Source: a virus. From it: a DNA stretch of 44,077 nt. The stretch spans positions 1 to 44,077 of IMG/VR virus record IMGVR_UViG_3300031834_000011; one strand, given 5' to 3'. Below are positions 25,514 through 34,495 of this stretch, one piece after another; within the stretch, counting starts at the first letter, position 1, and every line of letters begins with the position of its first letter. The position numbers were made by a program, and so were the translations under genes. Below the pieces are notes generated by a model. It saw only the letters and a program-made list of their open reading frames with translations. It searched no databases and had not been told where the DNA came from.

Positions 25514-27442
25514 ATGCCAAAACCGCAGTTCAGTTTTAGTGAAGAGAGAAACACCGTCTACTACCACAGCCTCAGAGTATACATATTTGGCGCTGATGTA
25601 ACACCATGGCTTACGTCTAACGTTGTGCTTAATAAGGCTGGTAGGGACGGCATCACTGGCTGCACGTTTAGTCTGTCTAACGTCATGCGGGCTTTTGAAA
25701 TAACTGAGCAAAACGTCCCGCCCATAGGGTCAGGCGTATTTAGAAACAGTGACCCATATAGCCCCGATGGCAGATACTCAGAGCAAGCAAAACACAACAT
25801 CTTCGTGAGGAAAACCAGGGCAGCCAATAACACGAAAACTGCTATCAAAACCTTTGGCCCGATTAAGGGCAGCGTCACTACCAGTACCTCAGATACCAAG
25901 AGACCTGTTTACGGTGGCGTTATTAAGGACATACCAAATTCAGCTTCGGCCCAGACCGACACATACACGACCAGATACCCGATGAACGTTGGGTCGTTGG
26001 TGTTTCACAAGTATGACCCAGTCAGAGTATTTATTAAGAACCCGCTCTCCCGCAGTGAAGACCAATGGACTTGCGAATTTGCTGGTTATATCGATACTAA
26101 GTCGTTTAACCAAAATTACCTAAACGGTGAGTCGATGATAAACGTGTCGTGCCAGGACCTTAGGGCTCTCATGCAAAACATGAGGACGCAAACTAACCCC
26201 ATGGCGCAAGTCGGAAACCAAAATACGTTGGCGTTTGGCGGCACTCGTGGGTTTATTGCTAAGGACACGGCCACGGCTGGCTTCTTCAACGATCTAGTAG
26301 CACCTGGTAGTCTTCTTTCTCACGTACTAGGCGGTAAGACGTTTAAAGACACGATTAAGTACTTAATGTTCGGTGCTTTTGCTAGTAAGGCTGGTAATAG
26401 TGGGGTTGGCACTATGTCTGAAGGAATCACTATATCATACGACCCATCCTCAGACAAGCGCAAAGAGGTTATGGAGAAGTGGAATAACCTAGTCATTTTT
26501 GGCAATGTGGAAGGTACGTATCTAACCAAAAAGCAGATGATAGACATGGGCACCAATACGGTGCCTGGCGGCATTAACTCGCCAGATGCCCAAAAAGTTC
26601 ACTTTCTCTTTCCAGCATCTGGTGCTCCAACCAATAACCTAGTGTCCTTTTCCATGGCAGACAGCCAAGTTGAAGCACGAGTAGAATGGTCGTCAAGATT
26701 GGAGCTGCTAAACCAGATTTGCAAAGGTATCGACTACCAGTTCTATGTCACTGGAATGGGCGACATGGTGTTTGAGTTTCCAATGTATGATTTTTTGCCT
26801 AAAGATTTCAACGAGACTTATAACTTGTTATACACTTTTGACAGGCATCTTACGTCCGATACGGTCAACGACGAAGGCGGGACGCCAATAACCGCACTAG
26901 AGGTGACCTCTAACAGCCTGGTGTCGGAACTAGCAAACCCAACGCAGTCGTCAGCCACCCCTAGCGAGTTGAAACAAACCATTTTCTCCAACACCCTAGC
27001 GTCGCGTGTCGGAGTACACGTAGAAACGCACTTCATCCCTGGCGTAAGCAACCAGGATCGGTTGGCCCAACTGGGTCTCATGGAATTTAACAAAAGAATG
27101 GCTCAGTACGACAAAATGGACTCCGATGTTACTTATCGACCGTACATAGGGGTTAACAGGCCAATTTATAACGTGGTCAAAGCCAAGATGGCGATAGTCG
27201 AGTCTACTTCCACAACATGGGCTGTTGCTGACCGAGGAGAAGTAACGCTGTCAGTAACGCTGGGTTACCTAAGGCGGTTAGAAAATGGTTCGTTTCGATT
27301 TATTACAGGTGGCGAAGCTGTTCCTATTTCTTATAGCAAACTATATGATGGCATCCACATGCCAGGATCGGGTGTCAACTATGATAAAAAGGGATCGGGC
27401 AAGCCAGTTGGTGCAGACCCTGATGCAAACGTGTCAAACTAA
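25514..27442 (+). CDS. Probable baseplate hub protein (gp27/gpD-like)
   Basis: A 642-aa beta-rich protein. It opens with RVYIFGADVTPWLTSNVVLN, a typical first strand and loop of tail-hub proteins in the gp27/gpD superfamily, and has a middle domain with ELLNQICKGIDYQFYVTGMGDMVFEFP, usual in hub proteins. It sits directly upstream of the spike gene, the standard hub-spike order in contractile tails. ATG 25514 with CGGAG was chosen; a longer frame would run into rmlA. Assignment is by pattern and context. Confidence 0.75.
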   Translation: MPKPQFSFSEERNTVYYHSLRVYIFGADVTPWLTSNVVLNKAGRDGITGCTFSLSNVMRAFEITEQNVPPIGSGVFRNSDPYSPDGRYSEQAKHNIFVRKTRAANNTKTAIKTFGPIKGSVTTSTSDTKRPVYGGVIKDIPNSASAQTDTYTTRYPMNVGSLVFHKYDPVRVFIKNPLSRSEDQWTCEFAGYIDTKSFNQNYLNGESMINVSCQDLRALMQNMRTQTNPMAQVGNQNTLAFGGTRGFIAKDTATAGFFNDLVAPGSLLSHVLGGKTFKDTIKYLMFGAFASKAGNSGVGTMSEGITISYDPSSDKRKEVMEKWNNLVIFGNVEGTYLTKKQMIDMGTNTVPGGINSPDAQKVHFLFPASGAPTNNLVSFSMADSQVEARVEWSSRLELLNQICKGIDYQFYVTGMGDMVFEFPMYDFLPKDFNETYNLLYTFDRHLTSDTVNDEGGTPITALEVTSNSLVSELANPTQSSATPSELKQTIFSNTLASRVGVHVETHFIPGVSNQDRLAQLGLMEFNKRMAQYDKMDSDVTYRPYIGVNRPIYNVVKAKMAIVESTSTTWAVADRGEVTLSVTLGYLRRLENGSFRFITGGEAVPISYSKLYDGIHMPGSGVNYDKKGSGKPVGADPDANVSN

Positions 27443-27451
27443 GGGACTGAA

Positions 27452-29059
27452 ATGCCTAACTGGGAATCGTTATTAGTACAGTCTGACGATCGCGAACGCC
27501 AACAGAGAAAATCGCTTACGCAGCCATTCGGTATGATGGTAACGTCCGTCAGCTCAGATACTGAGGTGGCCAAGTTTTCCTACTATGGAAACAGGGACAG
27601 AGCAATAGAACTGTCCCACCCGTTTATGTCATCCGGCGCTTGGATAAGAGGGATGCCGGAAGCTGGCGCCACTTATGTTGGCGTGTTTAGGTCCGACGAG
27701 GCCAATCCGCAGCCAACCACCACCTATATGAGAAACCTGTCGAAGCGAATAGACGCCTACACCAAGGGCCAGTCTATTTACCGGCCAATTATGCCAGGAG
27801 AGATAGACATCTCCTCATCAGGCCAAGGTCAGGCCTTCTTCTCTAGAAGGCCTATGTTCAACTTGCAAGCGGGAATGCTGACCAGGTATGCCGACCAGGA
27901 CGCCCTGTCCATTGTGGACCAGGCGCCGCTTCACCACCAACGCCTGCTGCAAAACAGATCTAACGAAATAGGCGATGAGACTAGACTTGGGATCATCACG
28001 CGCCCGGCGCCATCAGGCTCTGGGTACTCGTCCTGGGACGTAGTGTATCCAAAGGTTGCCGGTGGCTATGCTGCCGAATTTTTGCGTCATATCAAGAATC
28101 CAGCCAAAGCTTCCCCTACTGTTCTGGCTATCACCCAAGAGGGCCATGTACTAAACACGGCTGGTGTGCAAGTTACGCAGTCCAGGACCGGAATCCCGTT
28201 AAGATATGCAAAGAGATGGTACGCAAATAGCGACGCGCCTACTTCTGTCGAAGTTGATGAGAAGGGCAATTATCTTCTGGACCTTTCCACCTCGGCCACG
28301 GAAGGGTTGGAATTCAACGTGCCAGCTGGTAACTTCAAACGGACCATCCAACTGGACGAAATTACGACGATAGCCGGTAATCGGGAAGACGTGGTGCAAA
28401 AGAGCGCCAACTTCGTCATTGGTGAAAATCTTGAAATAAACACTCGCCAAAATGTAAGAATTAGATCAGAGCTTGGCGGGTCGGACCTAATCTTTGACTC
28501 AACTACTGGAGCCGAAAAGGTCCTGCTGCGGACAAAGTCCGGTCACACCCTGATTTTGGACGACACCTCTGGTGTAGAAACCATCTACTTGATCCATAAG
28601 TCCGGATCTCAGTACGTGCTGGACCAAACAGGGTCGCACAAGCTGGTCAGTAAGTCAGGCTGCGTTGTATTTTTGGATGACGAGCAAGGTGCGGTAACGG
28701 TAACGTCAAAAACTGGGTCCATGGTAACAGTAGCAGACTCCATAACGATATCGGATAAGAGTGGCACTCAGTCTATTACCCTTGACGGCAGTAACACTTT
28801 GCAGATCGTTGCTAAGTCCAACGTTGTGGTAAACGCTCCGAAAGTATCAGTCAACGCTGGGTCAATTGACATTGGTAATCTGCCCATTCTCTCGGCAGTG
28901 CTGGCTGAGCCGCTAGCTGCGCTATTTGACGCGCACATTCATGCTACGCCAATGGGACCTTCAGGACCACCATTGCCACCAAATACGGCGGCCCTAATTA
29001 ACTTAGCACCAGCCACAGCTTTCAAAAGTTCCTATGTCAAGATTAGGGGTAATATCTAG
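27452..29059 (+). CDS. Baseplate central spike (gp5/gpV/VgrG-like)
   Basis: A 535-aa protein that would form the membrane-piercing trimeric needle. The N-terminal half likely includes an OB-like domain (FGMMVTSVSSD... AGATYVGVFRSDE). From about residue 320 short beta repeats form a spike helix (GHTLILDDTSGVETIYL, GSQYVLDQTGSHKLVSKSG, GAVTVTSKTGSMVTVADS). The C-terminus has DAHIHATPMGPSGPPLPP, a segment common near the end of phage spike proteins. No lysozyme domain is visible. It follows the hub gene by 9 bp. Confidence 0.85.
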   Translation: MPNWESLLVQSDDRERQQRKSLTQPFGMMVTSVSSDTEVAKFSYYGNRDRAIELSHPFMSSGAWIRGMPEAGATYVGVFRSDEANPQPTTTYMRNLSKRIDAYTKGQSIYRPIMPGEIDISSSGQGQAFFSRRPMFNLQAGMLTRYADQDALSIVDQAPLHHQRLLQNRSNEIGDETRLGIITRPAPSGSGYSSWDVVYPKVAGGYAAEFLRHIKNPAKASPTVLAITQEGHVLNTAGVQVTQSRTGIPLRYAKRWYANSDAPTSVEVDEKGNYLLDLSTSATEGLEFNVPAGNFKRTIQLDEITTIAGNREDVVQKSANFVIGENLEINTRQNVRIRSELGGSDLIFDSTTGAEKVLLRTKSGHTLILDDTSGVETIYLIHKSGSQYVLDQTGSHKLVSKSGCVVFLDDEQGAVTVTSKTGSMVTVADSITISDKSGTQSITLDGSNTLQIVAKSNVVVNAPKVSVNAGSIDIGNLPILSAVLAEPLAALFDAHIHATPMGPSGPPLPPNTAALINLAPATAFKSSYVKIRGNI

Positions 29060-29061
29060 GC

Positions 29062-29277
29062 ATGGATATCAGACTGGTAAACCTGGCCGATTTGCCTCAC
29101 TCTGTTACGGCACCAACGCCAGAAACCTTGTGCGTGCTAATCACGTACAGGAGAATTGTTAACTACTGCAAAGTTGGCAAGGATATGGTACCTGTTTACG
29201 GTGGCGCTATTGCCAGCTATCCAAAAGAGATGGGGTTTAGGCTTAACAGATCCGATTTGTTGCCCAATTGTATATAA
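29062..29277 (+). CDS. Hypothetical protein, 71 aa
   Basis: Unrecognised. It starts just 2 bp after the spike stop with a weak TAGG site. It contains a YGGAIASYPKEMGF segment. Context suggests a small baseplate or tail protein. Confidence 0.65.
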   Translation: MDIRLVNLADLPHSVTAPTPETLCVLITYRRIVNYCKVGKDMVPVYGGAIASYPKEMGFRLNRSDLLPNCI

Positions 29278-29290
29278 CGCGGAGTTGTCT

Positions 29291-29848
29291 ATGTCGGTGT
29301 TAGTAGCCAAAACGAAAGGAACCATTGGTGATAGTGTAATTTTTGAGTATAGTGTAAGAATACCGATAGGAGAGCTGCCTTCTATCCCGTTTCCTCCGTC
29401 TATCACCGTGCCGTTACCAAAATTGCCTAAGCTCCCCAAGCTGCCTAACTTAGCGCTGCCTAGCCTTGGCAATCTGGGCAACCTAGGGATAACGCTGCCG
29501 CCATTGCCAGCCTTGCCCACGCTGCCTAGCTTTGGCTTGCCATCTATTCCGTTCCCGCCGTCCCTTACTATTCCGTTGCCGAAATTACCCAAGCTGCCAA
29601 AACTCCCTAACCTAGCTTTGCCTAGCCTTGGTAATCTAGGTAACCTTGGCATAACTTTGCCGCCGTTGCCAGCTTTGCCTAAGTTACCAAGCTTCGGTTT
29701 GCCGTCTATTCCGTTTCCTCCGTCTATAACCATTCCGTTGCCTAAGCTACCCAAGCTTCCCAAGCTTCCCAAGTTCACCTTACCAAGCTTTCCATTTAGT
29801 CTAAATTCAGGAGAACCAAAAATAACAACGTCAGTGTCAGTAGAATAA
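29291..29848 (+). CDS. Leu/Pro-repeat protein next to the tail spike
   Basis: A 185-aa protein built almost entirely of a 54-residue repeat: residues 29-82, 83-136 and a shortened third copy. Each unit combines LPSIPFPPS, a PLPKLPKLPKLP run, a LGNLGNLGITLPPLP segment and ALPxLPSFG. The N-terminal 28 residues and the last 15 are ordinary beta-like sequence. ATG 29291 has GGAG upstream. A polyproline-like extended rod seems likely. Its place directly after hub and spike suggests a tail-tip or fibre-like part; no known family is recognised. Confidence 0.75.
   Translation: MSVLVAKTKGTIGDSVIFEYSVRIPIGELPSIPFPPSITVPLPKLPKLPKLPNLALPSLGNLGNLGITLPPLPALPTLPSFGLPSIPFPPSLTIPLPKLPKLPKLPNLALPSLGNLGNLGITLPPLPALPKLPSFGLPSIPFPPSITIPLPKLPKLPKLPKFTLPSFPFSLNSGEPKITTSVSVE
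29375..29698 (+). repeat. Two tandem 162-bp direct repeats
   Basis: Unit 1 is 29375-29536 and unit 2 is 29537-29698; a truncated third unit starts at 29699. Amino-acid identity between units is nearly complete, while many third codon positions differ, so the protein repeat appears to be selected and the duplication is not brand new. Confidence 0.85.
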
Positions 29849-29906
29849 TTATGTTAAATGGTACGAGCAACTTTGTGCGCTAAAAGTCAAAACGTTAGGA
29901 GCCTAA

Positions 29907-31256
29907 ATGACATATACAGCCATCAGACAACAAATACATCTTATTCCGGAATTGGTTAAATCAGCCCTGCTGTCCCAAGCTTTGGACGTGGAGCAAGTCA
30001 TCACTGCCACCTTTGTGCCAAGCGATGGCTTCCGCAAGGCAGTAGCCTCGTTGGCGCCAGAAGAGTCTAACAGAGCGTTGACTGCTTTTAGCGACCTTTC
30101 TTTTAAGGCGTATGAGGCCGGTGCTAGGTATGCTAAGACCAAGCCAAAAACGATCGATATACCAGCGTCTTTCGCTGGTGAATTGGAGTCTAGATTCAGG
30201 AACCTGTCCTTGGCTCTTACACCAGGACAAACAACCGACGCCTGCGTCAAGCTCAGTGACGCGATTGCGATAGCCTTTCGCGAAGGAGCCCAAGAGGGCG
30301 GAGCCAAGCCAGCCAAGGTTGTAAAGGCTAACGTTGACCCAGCCTTGGAGGCATACACAAAGCTGCTTGGTACTGCTGAGGCAGAAAAAGTGCTAAGGTA
30401 CTACTTGGGGCTCGGCGAAAAAACGCCAGCGGCAACACCAGTCGTGGCTGCCAAAAAGGATAAAGAAGAAAAGACCATAGACACCGAAAATCCGGTCTCT
30501 TTCCCGGCGTTTTTCCAAGAGGAAAAGAAGGAAAAGGACGACAAAGAGGAAAAGGACGACAAAAAGGATGAGTCGGACAAGATTGGCCCCTTCTATGTTA
30601 ATCCGCTTCGGGAAGCCATTGTTGAGTATTGCAAGGACTTCTCCGAAAAGCTGGAAAACAACGACGGGGTGTACCGAACGATAACCGATGGTGACCTTGA
30701 GTTTTTGATTATTGATGAACTGGTGCCGGGTTGCGATAAGCTGAGTGACGACGCTCTTCTTCGGGCTATGTGCCAGGTGCTTGAGCTTACCGATTGCGAC
30801 GACATCGCTAAGATCTTTGAGTACGGTGACGAGGTAGCAGAAAAGCTGACCAAAAAGTTGGATCTTGACGGTTCATTGCTACTCATGACACTTGATGACT
30901 GCTATTCGCTGGTGTTTTCCTTTAAGCCAAAGGACCTGAAGAAGCTGTGCAAAGTAGAAGCTAGCGCCAAGGACGACAAAAACTTGATGTCGCCGATGGG
31001 AGCACTGTCGGTTAAGGTCCAAGACGAAATCAAAGCGTTAGCTAAGCTGCCAGCCAATTTCTTGTACAAGGACCTTAAGAAGGCGTCGACTAAGGTGGCC
31101 GTAAGCTATTATAGCTCGTTACTAACTGATTTCAGAAATAGTTTAGTGGCACTGCGAGACGCTACCAAGCTTCTCAACGCAGGAATACAGGGTGCCATCT
31201 CAGCAGTTTATGGTCAGGACGCAGCTGATTATTACGATCTGATAACCGCCAAATGA
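29907..31256 (+). CDS. Hypothetical protein with charged linker, probable virion or assembly protein
   Basis: A 449-aa protein with two mainly helical domains (about 1-175 and 225-449) joined by a highly charged linker rich in Lys, Glu and Asp (EEKKEKDDKEEKDDKKDE). No enzyme motif is seen. TAGGAG precedes the ATG. It starts the gene group between the baseplate genes and the effector-like genes. Linker composition resembles that of phage scaffold or internal proteins, but this is only an analogy. Confidence 0.78.
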   Translation: MTYTAIRQQIHLIPELVKSALLSQALDVEQVITATFVPSDGFRKAVASLAPEESNRALTAFSDLSFKAYEAGARYAKTKPKTIDIPASFAGELESRFRNLSLALTPGQTTDACVKLSDAIAIAFREGAQEGGAKPAKVVKANVDPALEAYTKLLGTAEAEKVLRYYLGLGEKTPAATPVVAAKKDKEEKTIDTENPVSFPAFFQEEKKEKDDKEEKDDKKDESDKIGPFYVNPLREAIVEYCKDFSEKLENNDGVYRTITDGDLEFLIIDELVPGCDKLSDDALLRAMCQVLELTDCDDIAKIFEYGDEVAEKLTKKLDLDGSLLLMTLDDCYSLVFSFKPKDLKKLCKVEASAKDDKNLMSPMGALSVKVQDEIKALAKLPANFLYKDLKKASTKVAVSYYSSLLTDFRNSLVALRDATKLLNAGIQGAISAVYGQDAADYYDLITAK

Positions 31257-31265
31257 GGTTTTGAT

Positions 31266-31793
31266 ATGGCCATCACCATGACGTTGGACGACTTTGTTAG
31301 CAGCCACGCTTCAGACTTTGTGAAGGTGGAGTTGGCCATATCAGGAGCTATTTTTGACATAGTTGGTGGTGCTGCTAGGCCAATTGTCCAAATAGACAGT
31401 AGCAACCCAATTGCCTCTATTGATCCTCTTTCTGGTGAGATCAACATAAGGTTTAATGGTCGCCTTGTCATGATGGCCGGTGTGACTAGTAAGCAACTGG
31501 GCGACATACTCAGCACTGCTATGACCAGCCTCGGCCTGTTTTTCGAGTGGTCAGAGGAAGGCGACGTGATGAAGTTCACCGTCGTTATGGCGCTTCTTAG
31601 CTTTGACCCTAGCGTACTGATTCAGGAACCTACCGAGCCAGAAGACATAGGGGGCGGTCCTGCCGAGTCGGAACCTGGCTATGAACCGGAGGAGGCTCCG
31701 GCAGAAGAGGCTCCGGCAGAGGAAACTGAAGCACCGGCAGAGGAAGTAAAAGAGGAAGCTGAACCGCCAGCAGAAGAAACACCGGAAACATAA
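31266..31793 (+). CDS. Hypothetical protein with acidic Pro/Glu repeat tail
   Basis: A 175-aa protein. Residues 1-115 form a compact alpha/beta domain (VELAISGAIFDIVGG... INIRFNGRLVMMAG). Residues 118-175 are a low-complexity acidic tail built of PAEEAPAEE-type units. GAGG precedes the ATG. It is 9 bp upstream of the ADP-ribosyltransferase-like gene. Function unknown. Confidence 0.75.
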   Translation: MAITMTLDDFVSSHASDFVKVELAISGAIFDIVGGAARPIVQIDSSNPIASIDPLSGEINIRFNGRLVMMAGVTSKQLGDILSTAMTSLGLFFEWSEEGDVMKFTVVMALLSFDPSVLIQEPTEPEDIGGGPAESEPGYEPEEAPAEEAPAEETEAPAEEVKEEAEPPAEETPET

Positions 31794-31802
31794 GGGGACA
31801 AC

Positions 31803-33137
31803 ATGGCTGGATTAATGGTACAAGCAGCGCGGCCCCAACCTGTTCCGGTGGCTGTTATGAAGAAGTTCATCTTAGATGAACTGTATGGCATTTTCCACGA
31901 TAAGCAAGCTTTTGGTCTAATTAAACGCTATGGCGGTTGGAATAAAGATTTTTCCCCTGAAGACTACGCTGAGTGGTTTACTCGCGAAGAAATTGAGAAC
32001 GAATTAACAGTTGCTGGTGGCATCCAGTGGCGGCACTTCAAAGCTGGGTCCACACCAAAAGCTTTCTATGTATTTTTGTCTAGACAAATAAAACTGAGAA
32101 TACTGGACAAGTCGAAAGACTATGGTTGGTACGCCTTACAAACAAGCTTGCGAGAACGCGATAAATACCTTACTTTTCTAATCGAACCAAACTATGGCGA
32201 GTTGGTAGAATCAATTCCTAAGTATGTTTACCACACAAGCAATTATTACAATCGAGACAAGATTCTCAAAAAGGGTTTCATACCTCAACAGCAAGGGAAG
32301 AAATCAAAACATCTACCACGCGTTTATGTGGCATTGACGGAAAAAGCTGGTACAGACTTTATGAGCTACATGAGTTTGCATGGGATTGATCCCATTGACG
32401 CATATGAACATGGCGATTATAATCCGCAAATTCTTTTCCGGATTGACACAAGCAAGCTGCGGCCAGGAACCAAGTTTTATTATGATGTTGAAGTCCCAAA
32501 TAAAACCGCTGCTTGGACTTACACTCACATCCCGCCGGAGGCCATCACCGTTATTGACGACCGTAGTCCGCCCCCGGAAGAAGAGACAACAGCCAAACTG
32601 CTTAAGGGCGGCGTAAGTGTTGTTAACGGTCGCGTAAGACGGTGTGACCTAGTTAGGGCTGTTAATATAGTTGCCAGTAATACTGACTTATACCACTTCA
32701 CTAGCTACTTGCTTCTGTACCAAATAATGGAAGAAAACAGGCTGAAACCAGGGTTTGATAGAAAATACTTGTCGCTAACCACAAGCTATGGGTACAGAAA
32801 AGGCGTTGTGCGTGGTGGTGATGGCAGGCAGAACGGTGTATACGTGCAAGTGTGCATAGTGTTGGATGGAGATAAGCTAGAAGCTGACTACATTTTGACT
32901 CCTTATGAAGACCCATATTACACTGGAGAAGATGAGGTAAGAGTAGAAGGGTCAATAAGCAGTTTAGATAAGTACATCAAAAAGGTTATGCTGTTTGAGG
33001 ATGATTGGGCCAACTCAGTAGATGGATGCGAGGATCACGACTACATAGTCAAGTATCTTGGCATAGAAGACGCCAATGTAAATGATATGGCTGATTTTGT
33101 TAGATCTAAGCAGGTAGCATGCGAGGTAGTGTTCTGA
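31803..33137 (+). CDS. Double ADP-ribosyltransferase-like protein with internal tag module
   Basis: A 444-aa protein in three parts. Residues about 135-250 resemble an H-Y-E type ADP-ribosyltransferase/KptA fold: YVYHTSNYYNRDKILKKGF, then RVYVAL, ending PPEAITVID. Residues about 262-292 are the tag module found N-terminally elsewhere in this window (GGVSVVNGRVRRCDLVRAVN). Residues about 296-440 are a second similar fold: LYHFTSYLLLYQIMEENRL, then KYLSLTTS, then EVRVEGSISSL. The layout looks like two ancestral genes fused at the tag. No usable internal start exists there. Modification of host targets is the likely role, inferred from fold only. Confidence 0.72.
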   Translation: MAGLMVQAARPQPVPVAVMKKFILDELYGIFHDKQAFGLIKRYGGWNKDFSPEDYAEWFTREEIENELTVAGGIQWRHFKAGSTPKAFYVFLSRQIKLRILDKSKDYGWYALQTSLRERDKYLTFLIEPNYGELVESIPKYVYHTSNYYNRDKILKKGFIPQQQGKKSKHLPRVYVALTEKAGTDFMSYMSLHGIDPIDAYEHGDYNPQILFRIDTSKLRPGTKFYYDVEVPNKTAAWTYTHIPPEAITVIDDRSPPPEEETTAKLLKGGVSVVNGRVRRCDLVRAVNIVASNTDLYHFTSYLLLYQIMEENRLKPGFDRKYLSLTTSYGYRKGVVRGGDGRQNGVYVQVCIVLDGDKLEADYILTPYEDPYYTGEDEVRVEGSISSLDKYIKKVMLFEDDWANSVDGCEDHDYIVKYLGIEDANVNDMADFVRSKQVACEVVF

Positions 33138-34183
33138 TGACCAAGGTTGCTATGGAAAAGACCCGCGACAAGTTGGCCAGTAGTGGCATTAACGTTATTA
33201 ATGGTTGCATTAGGCACAGTGACCTAGTTAAGGCCGTTAATATACTAAGTGACCAGTCCTCCCCGGTCAAAATAGAGCTAGATGGGTTCGTATTGTCTGG
33301 GTATCTTGGTGGTACTGACCACACCTGGAAGCTCACCAAGAGTGGTGAGTTGGCCACCTCAGCGCGAGTCAGGTTTCTGCCAAATTCTGATTTCCCAGCA
33401 TTAAACGATATCATCTCCTTCCCGGAATATCGTGGCCAAGGGCTTGGAAGAAAAGTTCTCGTAGAGTTGATTAAACACTATGGTAAACTCAGGAGTGATG
33501 ACCAAGGCAGAACTAGTGACCGTGCCGCTAAGATGTGGGAGTCACTAGGAGCCAAAAGTCTACTGAATTCTGCCAGAGGCTATGGCAGGTCCCATTACGC
33601 TATGGTTTGGAAAGATAGTAAGCCAGCCAACGCCGTAGCTGTTGTTGCCTCAGCACCTGATGCTATTCCAGATCTTGATTTTAGTGTTATTGGCAAGTGG
33701 TCCGAAGGTTATTCTACTAGTACACGGCTATCTTCCGCAGACATGCAAGAATTAAGGCTGATAGGGAACTGGGCAAAAGGCCTTAACGCATTTAGGACAC
33801 CCAAGATTCTTTATAGAGGAATAAGACTTAGTGATACAAAAGAGGTGTCCATAAATACTGTAAAGGATTTAGTGAAAAACCCTTCTTCCTGGTCTACTAC
33901 AAAAGTAGGTGCTAAGTATTACATAGACGGTGACAAAGGTGTATTTATAGAGTGGGAATCTCCACCAAAGGAAGACATTCTTGTTGATTTTACCAGGTTA
34001 AGGAAGTTGATGATCAATAGCTTCCAAGATGTTTGGAAAAGTTCAACATCGCCTATATCTGAACCAGACATAAACGAATATGTAGCGGAACCAAAATCCT
34101 TCACAGTCGTGGATGTGATTGGTCCGTATGACACCAAAAACCCAAACTATGGTAGGTCTTGGTGGTATGTAAAGATTAAGTAG
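33137..34183 (+). CDS. Tagged GNAT acetyltransferase / ADP-ribosyltransferase fusion
   Basis: A 348-aa protein. The tag module is at about residues 10-38 (SGINVINGCIRHSDLVKAVN). A GNAT domain follows, with FPEYRGQGLGRKVLVELI as the acetyl-CoA-binding motif A (about residue 95) and a C-terminal SHYAMVWK strand. Residues about 195-345 form an R-S-E class ADP-ribosyltransferase: LYRGIRL (Arg), SSWSTTK (Ser-Thr motif), then EYVAEPKSF (Glu motif region). ATG 33137 overlaps the previous stop by one base with GAGGTAG upstream; ATG 33152 is an alternative that aligns better with the other tagged starts. T4 Alt is a functional analogy. Confidence 0.75.
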   Translation: MTKVAMEKTRDKLASSGINVINGCIRHSDLVKAVNILSDQSSPVKIELDGFVLSGYLGGTDHTWKLTKSGELATSARVRFLPNSDFPALNDIISFPEYRGQGLGRKVLVELIKHYGKLRSDDQGRTSDRAAKMWESLGAKSLLNSARGYGRSHYAMVWKDSKPANAVAVVASAPDAIPDLDFSVIGKWSEGYSTSTRLSSADMQELRLIGNWAKGLNAFRTPKILYRGIRLSDTKEVSINTVKDLVKNPSSWSTTKVGAKYYIDGDKGVFIEWESPPKEDILVDFTRLRKLMINSFQDVWKSSTSPISEPDINEYVAEPKSFTVVDVIGPYDTKNPNYGRSWWYVKIK

Positions 34184-34213
34184 CGCTGCCAAAGAGCACT
34201 AAACCTTTGCTGT

Positions 34214-34375
34214 TAGGACTGCTATGGAAAAGAAGATGTTGGTGGCCCAACACAAGAGGATTTAGAGAAAGCGATAAAGTCGGAGCGAGAATCAGAATAC
34301 AAACCAAAAGATTGCAAAGAATTTCCTGACGCAGTCTCAAAGAAGGCAGGTCTTACTCGTTGGGCAATCGGGTAA
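34214..34375 (+). pseudogene. Decayed or truncated gene remnant
   Basis: The 313-bp gap after the GNAT/ADP-ribosyltransferase gene holds a protein-like frame without a start codon, reading DCYGKEDVGGPTQEDLEKA and on to SKKAGLTRWAIG before TAA at 34373-34375. An ATG at 34224 is in another frame and stops after 13 codons; its context GCTATGGAAAAG matches that of 33149-33160. It looks like a broken gene, perhaps another cassette, with a frameshift near its start. Confidence 0.45.
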
Positions 34376-34384
34376 CATCATTGC

Positions 34385-34402
34385 GGGAGGCCTGGGCCTC
34401 CC
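34385..34402 (+). terminator. GC-rich hairpin, terminator-like without T-run
   Basis: GGGAGGC (34385-34391) pairs with GCCTCCC (34396-34402) around CTGG. It lies after the decayed gene and about 95 bp before the next start codon. No U-tract follows, so termination is uncertain; the remaining part of the gap (34403-34495) shows only an AT-rich TTATAT stretch near 34446. Confidence 0.4.
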
Positions 34403-34495
34403 ACACCACCCTACCAAAAGCCTCTAGGTCTTTTCCCTAACGACCTTATATCAAACTGTAGAAAAGGCCTAAAACCAAAGTTATGGAGGCCAAAA

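Noticed and set aside
29375-29698. Tandem repeats as a replication origin (iterons)
   Set aside because: The units are in frame, protein-conserved and differ at third positions, so coding selection explains them.
29137-29778. Long minus-strand frame opposite the Leu/Pro-repeat gene, encoding Gly/Leu/Asn repeats
   Set aside because: It is the complementary reading of the same DNA repeat; it lacks a good ribosome-binding site and is antisense to a gene with one.
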